NCBI GenBank assembly: GCA_040954595.2 | Contig: CM082591.2 | Location: forward strand, 6,448,001 to 6,512,000 | Direction: 5' to 3' | DNA from: Balanoglossus misakiensis | Lineage: Eukaryota > Hemichordata | Length of the DNA stretch: 64,000 nt | Shown: positions 44,862-59,800 of the stretch, piece after piece | Numbering within the stretch: the first letter of the stretch is position 1 | Layout of the letters: every line of letters begins with the position of its first letter | The notes under the pieces: model-generated | What the model saw: the letters and a program-made list of their open reading frames with translations, nothing else | The model's database searches: none | What the model was told of the DNA's origin: nothing | Made by a program: the position numbers and the translations under genes

Positions 44862-47800
44862 AAAAAGTCGAAGAATCGTCGATTCTGGATGATTTTCATG
44901 GGCTATAACCCATGATTTTTATCAAAAAATGACCGAATTTTCATAATTCGCAAAGTCGAAAAATCGTCGATTCTGGATGATTTTCGTCGGCTATAACCCA
45001 TGACCAAATTTTCATAATTCGCAAAGTCGAAAAATCGTCGATTCTGGATGATTTTCATGGGCTATAACCCATGGTTTTTATCAAAAAATGACCAAATTTT
45101 CATAATTCGCAAAGTCGAAAAATCGTCGATTCTGGATGATTTTCATGGGCTATAACCCATGGTTTTTATCAAAAAATGACCAAATTTTCATAATTCGCAA
45201 AGTCGAAAAATCGTCGATTCTTGATGATTTTCATGGGCTATAACCCATGGTTTTTATCAAAAAATGACCAAATTTTCATAATTCGCAAAGTCGAAAAATC
45301 GTCGATTCTGGATGATTTTCATGGGCTATAACCCATGGTTTTTATCAAAAAATGACAAATTTTTCATAATTCGCAAAGTCGAAAAATCGTCGATTCTGGA
45401 TGATTTTCATGGGCTATAACCCATGGTTTTTATCAAAAAATGACCAAATTTTCATAATTCGCAAAGTCGAAAAATCGTCGATTCTGGGTGATTTTCATGG
45501 GCTATAACCCATGGTTTTTATCAAAAAATGACCAAATTTTCATAATTCGCAAAGTCGAAAAATCGTCGATTCTGGGTGATTTTCATGGGCTATAACCCAT
45601 GGTTTTTATCAAAAAATGACCAAATTTTCATAATTTGCAAAGTCGAAAAATCCTCGATTCTGGATGATTTTCATGGGCTATAACCCATGGTTTTTATCAA
45701 AAAATGACCAAATTTTCATAATTCGCAAAGTCGAAAAATCGTCGATTCCGGATGATTTTCATGGGCTATAACCCATGGTTTTTATCAAAAAATGACCAAA
45801 TTTTCATAATTCGCAAAGTCGAAAAATCGTCGATTCTGGATGATTTTCATGGGCTATAACCCATGGTTTTTATCAAAAAATGACCAAATTTTCATAATTC
45901 GCAAAGTCGAAAAATCGTCGATGCTGGATGATTTTCATGGGCTATAACCCATGGTTTTTATCAAAAAATGACCAAATTTTCATAATTCGCAAAGTCGAAA
46001 AATCGTCGATTCTGGATGATTTTCATGGGCTATAACCCATGGTTTTTATCAAAAAATGACCAAATTTTCATAATTCGCAAAGTCGAAAAATCGTCGATTC
46101 TGGATGATTTTCATGGGCTATAACCCATGGTTTTTATCAAAAAATACCAAATTTTCATAATTCGCAAAGTCGAAAAATCGTCGATTCTGGATGATTTTCA
46201 TGGGCTATAACCCATGGTTTTTATCAAAAAATGACCAAATTTTCATAATTCGCAAAGTCGAAAAATCGTCGATTCTGGATGATTTTCATGGGCTATAACC
46301 CATGGTTTTTATCAAAAAATACCAAATTTTCATAATTCGCAAAGTCGAAAAATCGTCGATTCTGGATGATTTTCATGGGCTATAACCCATGGTTTTTATC
46401 AAAAAATGACCAAATTTTCATAATTCGCAAAGTCGAAAAATCGTCGATTCTGGGTGATTTTCATGGGCTATAACCCATGGTTTTTATCAAAAAATGACCA
46501 AATTTTCATAATTCGCAAAGTCGAAAAATCGTCGATTCTGGGTGATTTTCATGGGCTATAACCCATGGTTTTTATCAAAAAATGACCAAATTTTCATAAT
46601 TCGCAAAGTCGAAAAATCGTCGATTCTGGATTATTTTCATGGGCTATAACCCATGGTTTTTATCAAAAAATGACCAAATTTTCATAATTCGCAAAGTCGA
46701 AAAATCGTCGATTCTGGGTGATTTTCATGGGCTATAACCCATGGTTTTTATCAAAAAATGACCAAATTTTCATAATTCGCAAAGTCGAAAAATCGTCGAT
46801 TCTGGGTGATTTTCATGGGCTATAACCCATGGTTTTTATCAAAAAATGACCAAATTTTCATAATTTGCAAAGTCGAAAAATCCTCGATTCTGGATGATTT
46901 TCATGGGCTATAACCCATGGTTTTTATCAAAAAATGACCAAATTTTCATAATTCGCAAAGTCGAAAAATCGTCGATTCTGGATGATTTTCATGGGCTATA
47001 ACCCATGGTTTTTATCAAAAAATGACCAAATTTTCATAATTCGCAAAGTCGAAAAATCGTCGATTCTGGATGATTTTCATGGGCTATAACCCATGGTTTT
47101 TATCAAAAAATGACCAAATTTTCATAATTCGCAAAGTCGAAAAATCGTCGATGCTGGATGATTTTCATGGGCTATAACCCATGGTTTTTATCAAAAAATG
47201 ACCAAATTTTCATAATTCGCAAAGTCGAAAAATCGTCGATTCTGGATGATTTTCATGGGCTATAACCCATGGTTTTTATCAAAAAATGACCAAATTTTCA
47301 TAATTCGCGAAGTCGAAAAATCGTCGATTCTGGATGATTTTCATGGGCTATAACCCATGGTTTTTATCAAAAAATACCAAATTTTCATAATTCGCAAAGT
47401 CGAAAAATCGTCGATTCTGGATGATTTTCATGGGCTATAACCCATGGTTTTTATCAAAAAATGACCAAATTTTCATAATTCGCAAAGTCGAAAAATCGTC
47501 GATTCTGGGTGATTTTCATGGGCTATAACCCATGGTTTTTATCAAAAAATGACCAAATTTTCATAATTCGCAAAGCCGAAAAATCGTCGATTCTGGATGA
47601 TTTTCATGGGCTATAACCCATGGTTTTTATCAAAAAATGACCAAATTTTCATAATTCGCAAAGTCGAAAAATCGTCGATTCTGGATGATTTTCATGGGCT
47701 ATAACCCATGGTTTTTATCAAAAAATGACCAAATTTTCATAATTCGCAAAGTCGAAAAATCGTCGATTCTGGATGATTTTCATGGGCTATAACCCATGGT

Positions 47801-50800
47801 TTTTATCAAAAAATGACCAAATTTTCATAATTCGCAAAGTCGAAAAATCGTCGATTCTTGATGATTTTCATGGGCTATAACCCATGGTTTTTATCAAAAA
47901 ATGACCAAATTTTCATAATTCGCAAAGTCGAAAAATCGTCGATTCTGGATGATTTTCATGGGCTATAACCCATGGTTTTTATCAAAAAATGACAAATTTT
48001 TCATAATTCGCAAAGTCGAAAAATCGTCGATTCTGGATGATTTTCATGGGCTATAACCCATGGTTTTTATCAAAAAATGACCAAATTTTCATAATTCGCA
48101 AAGTCGAAAAATCGTCGATTCTGGGTGATTTTCATGGGCTATAACCCATGGTTTTTATCAAAAAATGACCAAATTTTCATAATTCGCAAAGTCGAAAAAT
48201 CGTCGATTCTGGGTGATTTTCATGGGCTATAACCCATGGTTTTTATCAAAAAATGACCAAATTTTCATAATTTGCAAAGTCGAAAAATCCTCGATTCTGG
48301 ATGATTTTCATGGGCTATAACCCATGGTTTTTATCAAAAAATGACCAAACTTTCATAATTCGCAAAGTCGAAAAATCGTCGATTCTGGATGATTTTCATG
48401 GGCTATAACCCATGGTTTTTATCAAAAAATGACCAAATTTTCATAATTCGCAAAGTCGAAAAATCGTCGATTCTGGATGATTTTCATGGGCTATAACCCA
48501 TGGTTTTTATCAAAAAATGACCAAATTTTCATAATTCGCAAAGTCGAAAAATCGTCGATGCTGGATGATTTTCATGGGCTATAACCCATGGTTTTTATCA
48601 AAAAATGACCAAATTTTCATAATTCGCAAAGTCGAAAAATCGTCGATTCTGGATGATTTTCATGGGCTATAACCCATGGTTTTTATCAAAAAATGACCAA
48701 ATTTTCATAATTCGCAAAGTCGAAAAATCGTCGATTCTGGATGATTTTCATGGGCTATAACCCATGGTTTTTATCAAAAAATACCAAATTTTCATAATTC
48801 GCAAAGTCGAAAAATCGTCGATTCTGGATGATTTTCATGGGCTATAACCCATGGTTTTTATCAAAAAATGACCAAATTTTCATAATTCGCAAAGTCGAAA
48901 AATCGTCGATTCTGGGTGATTTTCATGGGCTATAACCCATGGTTTTTATCAAAAAATGACCAAATTTTCATAATTCGCAAAGTCGAAAAATCGTCGATTC
49001 TGGGTGATTTTCATGGGCTATAACCCATGGTTTTTATCAAAAAATGACCAAATTTTCATAATTCGCAAAGTCGAAAAATCGTCGATTCTGGATTATTTTC
49101 ATGGGCTATAACCCATGGTTTTTATCAAAAAATGACCAAATTTTCATAATTCGCAAAGTCGAAAAATCGTCGATTCTGGGTGATTTTCATTGGCTATAAC
49201 CCATGGTTTTTATCAAAAAATGACCAAATTTTCATAATTCGCAAAGTTGAAAAATCGTCAATTCTGGGTGATTTTCATGGGCTATAACCCATGGTTTTTA
49301 TCAAAAAATGACCAAATTTTCATAATTCGCAAAGTCGAAAAATCGTCGATTCTGGATGATTTTCATGGGCTACAACCCTTGGTTTTTATCAAAAAATGAC
49401 CAAATTTTCATAATTCGCAAAGTCGAAAAATCGTCGATTCTGGGTGATTTTCATGGGCTACAACCCATGGTTTTTATCAAAAAATGACAAAATTTTCGTA
49501 ATTCGCAAAGTCGAAAAATCGTCGATTCTGGATGATTTTCATGGGCTATAACCCATGGTTTTTATCAAAAAATGACCAAATTTTCGTAATTCGCAAAGTC
49601 GAAAAATCGTCGATTCTGGGTGATTTTCATGGGCTATAACCCATGGTTTTTATCAAAAAATGACCAAATTTTCGTAATTCGCAAAGTCGAAAAATCGTCG
49701 ATTCTGGGTGATTTTCATGGGCTATAACCCATGGTTTTTATCAAAAAATGACCAAATTTTCATAATTCGCAAAGCCGAAAAATCGTCGATTCTGGATGAT
49801 TTTCATGGGCTATAACCCATGGTTTTTATCAAAAAATGACCAAATTTTCATAACTCGCAAAGTCGAAAAATCGTCGATTCTGGGTGATTTTCATGGGCTA
49901 TAACCCATGGTTTTTATCAAAAAATGACCAAATTTTCATAATTCGCACAGTCGAAAAATCCTCGATTCTGGGTGATTTTCATGGGCTATAACCCATGGTT
50001 TTTATCAAAAAATGACCAAATTTTCATAATTCGCAAAGTCGAAAAATCGTCGATTCTGGGTGATTTTCATGGGCTATAACCCATGGTTTTTATCAAAAAA
50101 TGACCAAATTTTCGTAATTCGCAAAGTCGAAAAATCGTCGATTCTGGGTGATTTTCATGGGCTATAACCCATGGTTTTTATCAAAAAATGACCAAATTTT
50201 CATAATTCGCAAAGCCGAAAAATCGTCGATTCTGGATGATTTTCATGGGCTATAACCCATGGTTTTTATCAAAAAATGACCAAATTTTCATAATTCGCAA
50301 AGTCGAAAAATCGTCGATTCTGGGTGATTTTCATGGGCTATAACCCATGGTTTTTATCAAAAAATGACCAAATTTTCATAATTCGCACAGTCGAAAAATC
50401 CTCGATTCTGGGTGATTTTCATGGGCTATAACCCATGGTTTTTATCAAAAAATGACCAAATTTTCATAATTCGCAAAGTCGAAAAATCGTCGATTCTGGG
50501 TGATTTTCATGGGCTATAACCCATGGTTTTTATCAAAAAATGACCAAATTTTCATAATTCGCAAAGTCGAAAAATCGTCGATTCTGGGTGATTTTCATGG
50601 GCTATTATAACCCATGGTTTTTATCAAAAAATGACCAAATTTTCATAATTCGCAAAGTCGAAAAATCGTCGATTCTGGATGATTTTCATGGACTATAACC
50701 CATGGTTTTTATCAAAAAATGACCAAATTTTCATAATTCGCAAAGTCGAAAAATTGTCGATTCTGGATGATTTTCATGGGCTATAACCCATGGTTTTTAT

Positions 50801-53800
50801 CAAAAAATGACCAAATTTTCATAATTCGCAAAGTCGAAAAATCGTCGATTCTGGATGATTTTCATGGGCTATAACCCATGGTTTTTATCAAAAAATGACC
50901 AAATTTTCATAATTCGCAAAGTCGAAAAATCGTCGATTCTGGATGATTTTCATGGGCTATAACCCATGGTTTTTATCAAAAAATGACCAAATTTTCATAA
51001 TTCGCAAAGTCGAAAAATCCTCGATTCTGGATGATTTTCATGGGCTATAACCCATGGTTTTTATCAAAAAATGACCAAATTTTCATAATTCGCAAAGTCG
51101 AAAAATCCTCGATTCTGGATGATTTTCATGGGCTATAACCCATGGTTTTTATCAAAAAATGACCAAATTTTCATAATTTGCAAAGTCGAAAAATCCTCGA
51201 TTCTGGATGATTTTCATGGGCTATAACCCAGGGTTTTTATCAAAAAATGACCAAATTTTCATAATTCGCAAAGTCGAAAAATCCTCGATTCTGGATGATT
51301 TTCATGGGCTATAACCCAGGGTTTTTATCAAAAAATGACCAAATTTTCATAATTTGCAAAGTCGAAAAATCCTCGATTCTGGATGATTTTCATGGGCTAT
51401 AACCCAGGGTTTTTATCAAAAAATGACCAAATTTTCATAATTCGCAAAGTCGAAAAATCCTCGATTCTGGATGATTTTCATGGGCTATAACCCAGGGTTT
51501 TTATCAAAAAATGACCAAATTTTCATAATTCGCAAAGTCGAAAAATCCTCGATTCTGGATGATTTTCATGGGCTATAACCCATGGTTTTTATCAAAAAAT
51601 TACCAAATTTTCATAATTCGCAAAGTCGAAAAATCGTCGATTCTGGATGATTTTCATGGGCTATAACCCATGGTTTTTATCAAAAAATGACCAAATTTTC
51701 GTAATTCGCAAAGTCGAAAAATCGTCGATTCTGGGTGATTTTCATGGGCTATAACCCATGGTTTTTATCAAAAAATGACCAAATTTTCGTAATTCGCAAA
51801 GTCAAAAAATCGTCGATTCTGGGTGATTTTCATGGGCTATAACCCATGGTTTTTATCAAAAAATGACCAAATTTTCATAATTCGCAAAGCCGAAAAATCG
51901 TCGATTCTGGATGATTTTCATGGGCTATAACCCATGGTTTTTATCAAAAAATGACCAAATTTTCATAACTCGCAAAGTCGAAAAATCGTCGATTCTGGGT
52001 GATTTTCATGGGCTATAACCCATGGTTTTTATCAAAAAATGACCAAATTTTCATAATTCGCACAGTCGAAAAATCCTCGATTCTGGGTGATTTTCATGGG
52101 CTATAACCCATGGTTTTTATCAAAAAATGACCAAATTTTCATAATTCGCAAAGTCGAAAAATCGTCGATTCTGGGTGATTTTCATGGGCTATAACCCATG
52201 GTTTTTATCAAAAAATGACCAAATTTTCATAATTCGCAAAGTCGAAAAATCGTCGATTCTGGATGATTTTCATGGACTATAACCCATGGTTTTTATCAAA
52301 AAATGACCAAATTTTCATAATTCGCAAAGTCGAAAAATTGTCGATTCTGGATGATTTTCATGGGCTATAACCCATGGTTTTTATCAAAAAATGACCAAAT
52401 TTTCATAATTCGCAAAGTCGAAAAATCGTCGATTCTGGATGATTTTCATGGGCTATAACCCATGGTTTTTATCAAAAAATGACCAAATTTTCATAATTCG
52501 CAAAGTCGAAAAATCGTCGATTCTGGATGATTTTCATGGGCTATAACCCATGGTTTTTATCAAAAAATGACCAAATTTTCATAATTCGCAAAGTCGAAAA
52601 ATCCTCGATTCTGGATGATTTTCATGGGCTATAACCCATGGTTTTTATCAAAAAATGACCAAATTTTCATAATTCGCAAAGTCGAAAAATCCTCGATTCT
52701 GGATGATTTTCATGGGCTATAACCCATGGTTTTTATCAAAAAATGACCAAATTTTCATAATTTGCAAAGTCGAAAAATCCTCGATTCTGGATGATTTTCA
52801 TGGGCTATAACCCAGGGTTTTTATCAAAAAATGACCAAATTTTCATAATTCGCAAAGTCGAAAAATCGTCGATTCTGGATGATTTTCATGGGCTATAACC
52901 CAGGGTTTTTATCAAAAAATGACCAAATTTTCATAATTTGCAAAGTCGAAAAATCCTCGATTCTGGATGATTTTCATGGGCTATAACCCAGGGTTTTTAT
53001 CAAAAAATGACCAAATTTTCATAATTCGCAAAGTCGAAAAATCCTCGATTCTGGATGATTTTCATGGGCTATAACCCAGGGTTTTTATCAAAAAATGACC
53101 AAATTTTCATAATTCGCAAAGTCGAAAAATCCTCGATTCTGGATGATTTTCATGGGCTATAACCCATGGTTTTTATCAAAAAATTACCAAATTTTCATAA
53201 TTCGCAAAGTCGAAAAATCCTCGATTCTGGATGATTTTCATGGGCTATAACCCAGGGTTTTTATCAAAAAATGACCAAATTTTGATAATTCGCAAAATCG
53301 AAAAATCCTCGATTCTGGGTGATTTTCATGGGCTATAACCCATGGTTTTTATCAAAAAATGACCAAATTTTCATAATTCGCAAAGTCGAAAAATCGTCGA
53401 TTCTGGGTGATTTTCATGGGCTATAACCCATGGTTTTTATCAAAAAATGACCAAATTTTCATAATTCGCAAAGTCGAAAAATCCTCGATTCTGGATGATT
53501 TTTATGGGCTATAACCCAGGGTTTTTATCAAAAAATGACCAAATTTTCATAATTCGCAAAGTCGAAAAATCCTCGATTCTGGATGATTTTCATGGGCTAT
53601 AACCCATGGTTTTTATCAAAAAATGACCAAATTTTCATAATTCGCAAAGTCGAAAAATCCTCGATTCTGGATGATTTTCATGGGCTATAACCCATGGTTT
53701 TCATCAAAAAATGACCAAATTTTCATAATTCGCAAAGTCGAAAATTCCTCGATTCTGGATGATTTTCATGGGCTATAACCCATGGTTTTTATCAAAAAAT

Positions 53801-56800
53801 GACCAAATTTTCATAATTCGCAAAGTCGAAAAATCCTCGATTCTGGATGATTTTCATGGGCTATAACCCATGGTTTTTATCAAAAAATGACCAAATTTTC
53901 ATAATTCGCAAAGTCGAAAAATCCTCGATTCTGGATGATTTTCATGGGCTATAACCCATGGTTTTTATCAAAAAATGACCAAATTTTCATAATTCGCAAA
54001 GTCGAAAAATCCTCGATTCTGGATGATTTTCATGGGCTATAACCCATGGTTTTTATCAAAAAATGACCAAATTTTCATAATTCGCAAAGTCGAAAAATCC
54101 TCGATTCTGGGTGATTTTCATGGGCTATAACCCATGGTTTTTATCAAAAAATGACCAAATTTTCATAATTCGCAAAGTCGAAAAATCGTCGATTCTGGGT
54201 GATTTTCATGGGCTATAACCCATGGTTTTTATCAAAAAATGACCAAATTTTCATAATTTGCAAAGTCGAAAAATCCTCGATTCTGGATGATTTCATGGGC
54301 TATAACCCATGGTTTTTATCAAAAAATGACCAAATTTTCATAATTCGCAAAGTCGAAAAATCCTCGATTCTGGATGATTTTCATGGGCTATAACCCATGG
54401 TTTTTATCAAAAAATGACCAAATTTTCATAATTCGCAAAGTCGAAAAATCGTCGATTCTGGATGATTTTCATGGGCTATAACCCATGGTTTTTATCAAAA
54501 AATGACCAAATTTTCATAATTCGCAAAGTCGAAAAATCCTCGATTCTGGATGATTTTCATGGGCTATAACCCATGGTTTTTATCAAAAAATGACCAAATT
54601 TTCATAATTCGCAAAGTCGAAAAATCGTCGATTCTGGATGATTTTCATGGGCTATAACCCATGGTTTTCATCAAAAAATGACCAAATTTTCATAATTCGC
54701 AAAGTCGAAAAATCCTCGATTCTGGATGATTTTCATGGGCTATAACCCATGGTTTTCATCAAAAAATGACCAAATTTTCATAATTCGCAAAGTCGAAAAA
54801 TCCTCGATTCTGGATGATTTTCATGGGCTATAACCATGGTTTTTATCAAAAAATGACCAAATTTTCATAATTCGCAAAGTCGAAAAATCCTCGATTCTGG
54901 ATGATTTTCATGGGCTATAACCCATGGTTTTTATCAAAAAATGACCAAATTTTCATAATTCGCAAAGTCGAAAAATCGTCGATTCTGGATGATTTTCATG
55001 GGCTATAACCCATGGTTTTCATCAAAAAATGACCAAATTTTCATAATTCGCAAAGTCGAAAAATCCTCGATTCTGGATGATTTTCATGGGCTATAACCCA
55101 TGGTTTTCATCAAAAATTGACCAAATTTTCATAATTCGCAAAGTCGAAAAAATCCTCGATTCTGGATGATTTTCATGGGCTATAACCCATGGTTTTTATC
55201 AAAAAATGACCAAATTTTCATAATTCGCAAAGTCGAAAAATCGTCGATTCTGGATGATTTTCATGGGCTATAACCCATGGTTTTTATCAAAAAATGACCA
55301 AATTTTCATAATTCGCAAAGTCGAAAAATCCTCGATTCTGGATGATTTTCATGGGCTATAACCCAGGGTTTTTATCAAAAAATGACCAAATTTTCATAAT
55401 TCGCAAAGTCGAAAAATCCTCGATTCTGGATGATTTTCATGGGCTATAACCCATGGTTTTTATCAAAAAATTACCAAATTTTCATAATTCGCAAAGTCGA
55501 AAAATCCTGGATTCTGGATGATTTTCATGGGCTATAACCCAGGGTTTTTATCAAAAAATGACCAAATTTTCATAATTCGCAAAATCGAAAAATCCTCGAT
55601 TCTGGGTGATTTTCATGGGCTATAACCCATGGTTTTTATCAAAAAATGACCAAATTTTCATAATTCGCAAAGTCGAAAAATCGTCGATTCTGGGTGATTT
55701 TCATGGGCTATAACCCATGGTTTTTATCAAAAAATGACCAAATTTTCATAATTTGCAAAGTCGAAAAATCCTCGATTCTGGATGATTTTCATGGCTATAA
55801 CCCATGGTTTTTATCAAAAAATGACCAAATTTTCATAATTCGCAAAGTCGAAAAATCCTCGATTCTGGATGATTTTCATGGGCTATAACCCATGGTTTTT
55901 ATCAAAAAATGACCAAATTTTCATAATTCGCAAAGTCGAAAAATCCTCGATTCTGGATGATTTTCATGGGCTATAACCCATGGTTTTTATCAAAAATGAC
56001 CAAATTTTCATAATTCGCAAAGTCGAAAAATCCTCGATTCTGGATGATTTTCATGGGCTATAACCCATGGTTTTTATCAAAAATGACCAAATTTTCATAA
56101 TTCGCAAAGTCGAAAAATCGTCGATTCTGGATGATTTTCATGGGCTATAACCCATGGTTTTCATCAAAAAATGACCAAATTTTCATAATTCGCAAAGTCG
56201 AAAAATCCTCGATTCTGGATGATTTTCATGGGCTATAACCCATGGTTTTCATCAAAAAATGACCAAATTTTCATAATTCGCAAAGTCGAAAAATCCTCGA
56301 TTCTGGATGATTTTCATGGGCTATAACCCATGGTTTTTATCAAAAAATGACCAAATTTTCATAATTCGCAAAGTCGAAAAAATCCTCGATTCTGGATGAT
56401 TTTCATGGGCTATAACCCATGGTTTTTATCAAAAAATGACCAAATTTTCATAATTCGCAAAGTCGAAAAATCGTCGATTCTGGATGATTTTCATGGGCTA
56501 TAACCCATGGTTTTCATCAAAAAATGACCAAATTTTCATAATTCGCAAAGTCGAAAAATCCTCGATTCTGGATGATTTTCATGGGCTATAACCCATGGTT
56601 TTCATCAAAAAATGACCAAATTTTCATAATTCGCAAAGTCGAAAAATCCTCGATTCTGGATGATTTTCATGGGCTATAACCCATGGTTTTTATCAAAAAA
56701 TGACCAAATTTTCATAATTCGCAAAGTCGAAAAATCGTCGATTCTGGATGATTTTCATGGGCTATAACCCATGGTTTTTATCAAAAAATGACCAAATTTT

Positions 56801-59800
56801 CATAATTCGCAAAGTCGAAAAATCCTCGATTCTGGATGATTTTCATGGGCTATAACCCAGGGTTTTTATCAAAAAATGACCAAATTTTCATAATTCGCAA
56901 AGTCGAAAAATCCTCGATTCTGGATGATTTTCATGGGCTATAACCCATGGTTTTTATCAAAAAATTACCAAATTTTCATAATTCGCAAAGTCGAAAAATC
57001 CTGGATTCTGGATGATTTTCATGGGCTATAACCCAGGGTTTTTATCAAAAAATGACCAAATTTTCATAATTCGCAAAATCGAAAAATCCTCGATTCTGGG
57101 TGATTTTCATGGCTATAACCCATGGTTTTCATCAAAAAATGACCAAATTTTCATAATTCGCAAAGTCGAAAAATCCTCGATCTGGATGATTTTCATGGGC
57201 TATAACCCATGGTTTTTATCAAAAAATGACCAAATTTTCATAATTCGCAAAGTCGAAAATCCTCGATTCTGGATGATTTTCATGGGCTATAACCCATGGT
57301 TTTTATCAAAAAATGACCAAATTTTCATAATTCGCAAAGTCGAAAAATCCTCGATTCTGGATGATTTTCATGGGCTATAACCCAGGGTTTTTATCAAAAA
57401 ATGACCAAATTTTCATAATTCGCAAAGTCGAAAAAATCCTCGATTCTGGATGATTTTCATGGGCTATAACCCATGGTTTTTATCAAAAAATTACCAAATT
57501 TTCATAATTCGCAAAGTCGAAAAATCCTGGATTCTGGATGATTTTCATGGGCTATAACCCAGGGTTTTTATCAAAAAATGACCAAATTTTCATAATTCGC
57601 AAAATCGAAAAATCCTCGATTCTGGGTGATTTTCATGGGCTATAACCCATGGTTTTCATCAAAAAATGACCAAATTTTCATAATTCGCAAAGTCGAAAAA
57701 TCCTCGATTCTGGATGATTTTCATGGGCTATAACCCATGGTTTTTATCAAAAAATGACCAAATTTTCATAATTCGCAAAGTCGAAAAATCCTCGATTCTG
57801 GATGATTTTCATGGGCTATAACCCATGGTTTTTATCAAAAAATGACCAAATTTTCATAATTCGCAAAGTCGAAAAATCCTCGATTCTGGATGATTTTCGT
57901 GGGCTATAACCCATGGTTTTTATCAAAAAATGACCAAATTTTCATAATTCGCAAAGTCGAAAAATCCTCGATTCTGGATGATTTTCGTGGGCTATAACCC
58001 ATGGTTTTTATCAAAAAATGACCAAATTTTCATAATTCGCAAAGTCGAAAAATCCTCGATTCTGGATGATTTTCATGGGCTATAACCCATGGTTTTTATC
58101 AAAAAATGACCAAATTTTCATAATTCGCAAAGTCGAAAAATCCTCGATTCTGGATGATTTTCATGGGCTATAACCCAGGGTTTTTATCAAAAAATTACCA
58201 AATTTTCATAATTCGCAAAGTCGAAAAATCCTGGATTCTGGATGATTTTCATGGGCTATAACCCAGGGTTTTTATCAAAAATGACCAAATTTTCATAATT
58301 CGCAAAATCGAAAAATCCTCGATTCTGGATGATTTTCATGGGCTATAACCCAGGGTTTTTATCAAAAAATGACCAAATTTTCATAATTCGCAAAAAGCGA
58401 AAAATCCTCGATTCTGGGTGATTTTCATGGGCTATAACCCATGGTTTTCATCAAAAAATGACCAAATTTTCATAATTCGCAAAGTCGAAAAATCCTCGAT
58501 TCTGGATGATTTTCATGGGCTATAACCCATGGTTTTTATCAAAAAATGACCAAATTTTCATAATTCGCAAAGTCGAAAAATCCTCGATTCTGGATGATTT
58601 TCATGGGCTATAACCCATGGTTTTGATCAAAAAATGACCAAATTTTCATAATTCGCAAAGTCGAAAAATCCTCGATTCTGGATGATTTTCATGGGCTATA
58701 ACCCATGGTTTTTATCAAAAAATGACCAAATTTTCATAATTCGCAAAGTCGAAAAATCCTCGATTCTGGATGATTTTCATGGGCTATAACCCATGGTTTT
58801 TATCAAAAAATGACCAAATTTTCATAATTCGCAAAGTCGAAAAATCCTCGATTCTGGATGATTTTCATGGGCTATAACCCATGGTTTTCATCAAAAAATG
58901 ACCAAATTTTCATAATTCGCAAAGTCGAAAAATCCTCGATTCTGGATGATTTTCATGGGCTATAACCCATGGTTTTCATCAAAAATTGACCAAATTTTCA
59001 TAATTCGCAAAGTCGAAAAATCCTCGATTCTGGATGATTTTCATGGGCTATAACCCATGGTTTTTATCAAAAAATGACCAAATTTTCATAATTCGCAAAG
59101 TCGAAAAATCCTCGATTCTGGATGATTTTCATGGGCTATAACCCAGGGTTTTTATCAAAAAATGACCAAATTTTCATAATTCGCAAAGTCGAAAAATCCT
59201 CGATTCTGGATGATTTTCATGGGCTATAACCCAGGGTTTTTATCAAAAAATGACCAAATTTTCATAATTCGCAAAGTCGAAAAATCCTCGATTCTGGATG
59301 ATTTTCATGGGCTATAACCCATGGTTTTTATCAAAAAATTACCAAATTTTCATAATTCGCAAAGTCGAAAAATCCTGGATTCTGGATGATTTTCATGGGC
59401 TATAACCCAGGGTTTTTATCAAAAAATGACCAAATTTTCATAATTCGCAAAATCGAAAAATCCTCGATTCTGGGTGATTTTCATGGGCTATAACCCATGG
59501 TTTTTATCAAAAAATGACCAAATTTTCATAATTCGCAAAGTCGAAAAATCGTCGATTCTGGGTGATTTTCATGGGCTATAACCCATGGTTTTTATCAAAA
59601 AATGACCAAATTTTCATAATTTGCAAAGTCGAAAAATCCTCGATTCTGGATGATTTTCATGGGCTATAACCCATGGTTTTTATCAAAAAATGACCAAATT
59701 TTCATAATTCGCAAAGTCGAAAAATCCTCGATTCTGGATGATTTTCATGGGCTATAACCCATGGTTTTTATCAAAAATGACCAAATTTTCATAATTCGCA

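Noticed and set aside
57012-57380. 122-codon open frame in the satellite, with shorter ones at 54199, 55694 and 61497
   Set aside because: They exist only where 1-bp indels compensate the 88-bp period; neighbouring monomers are closed. No start context, no domain.
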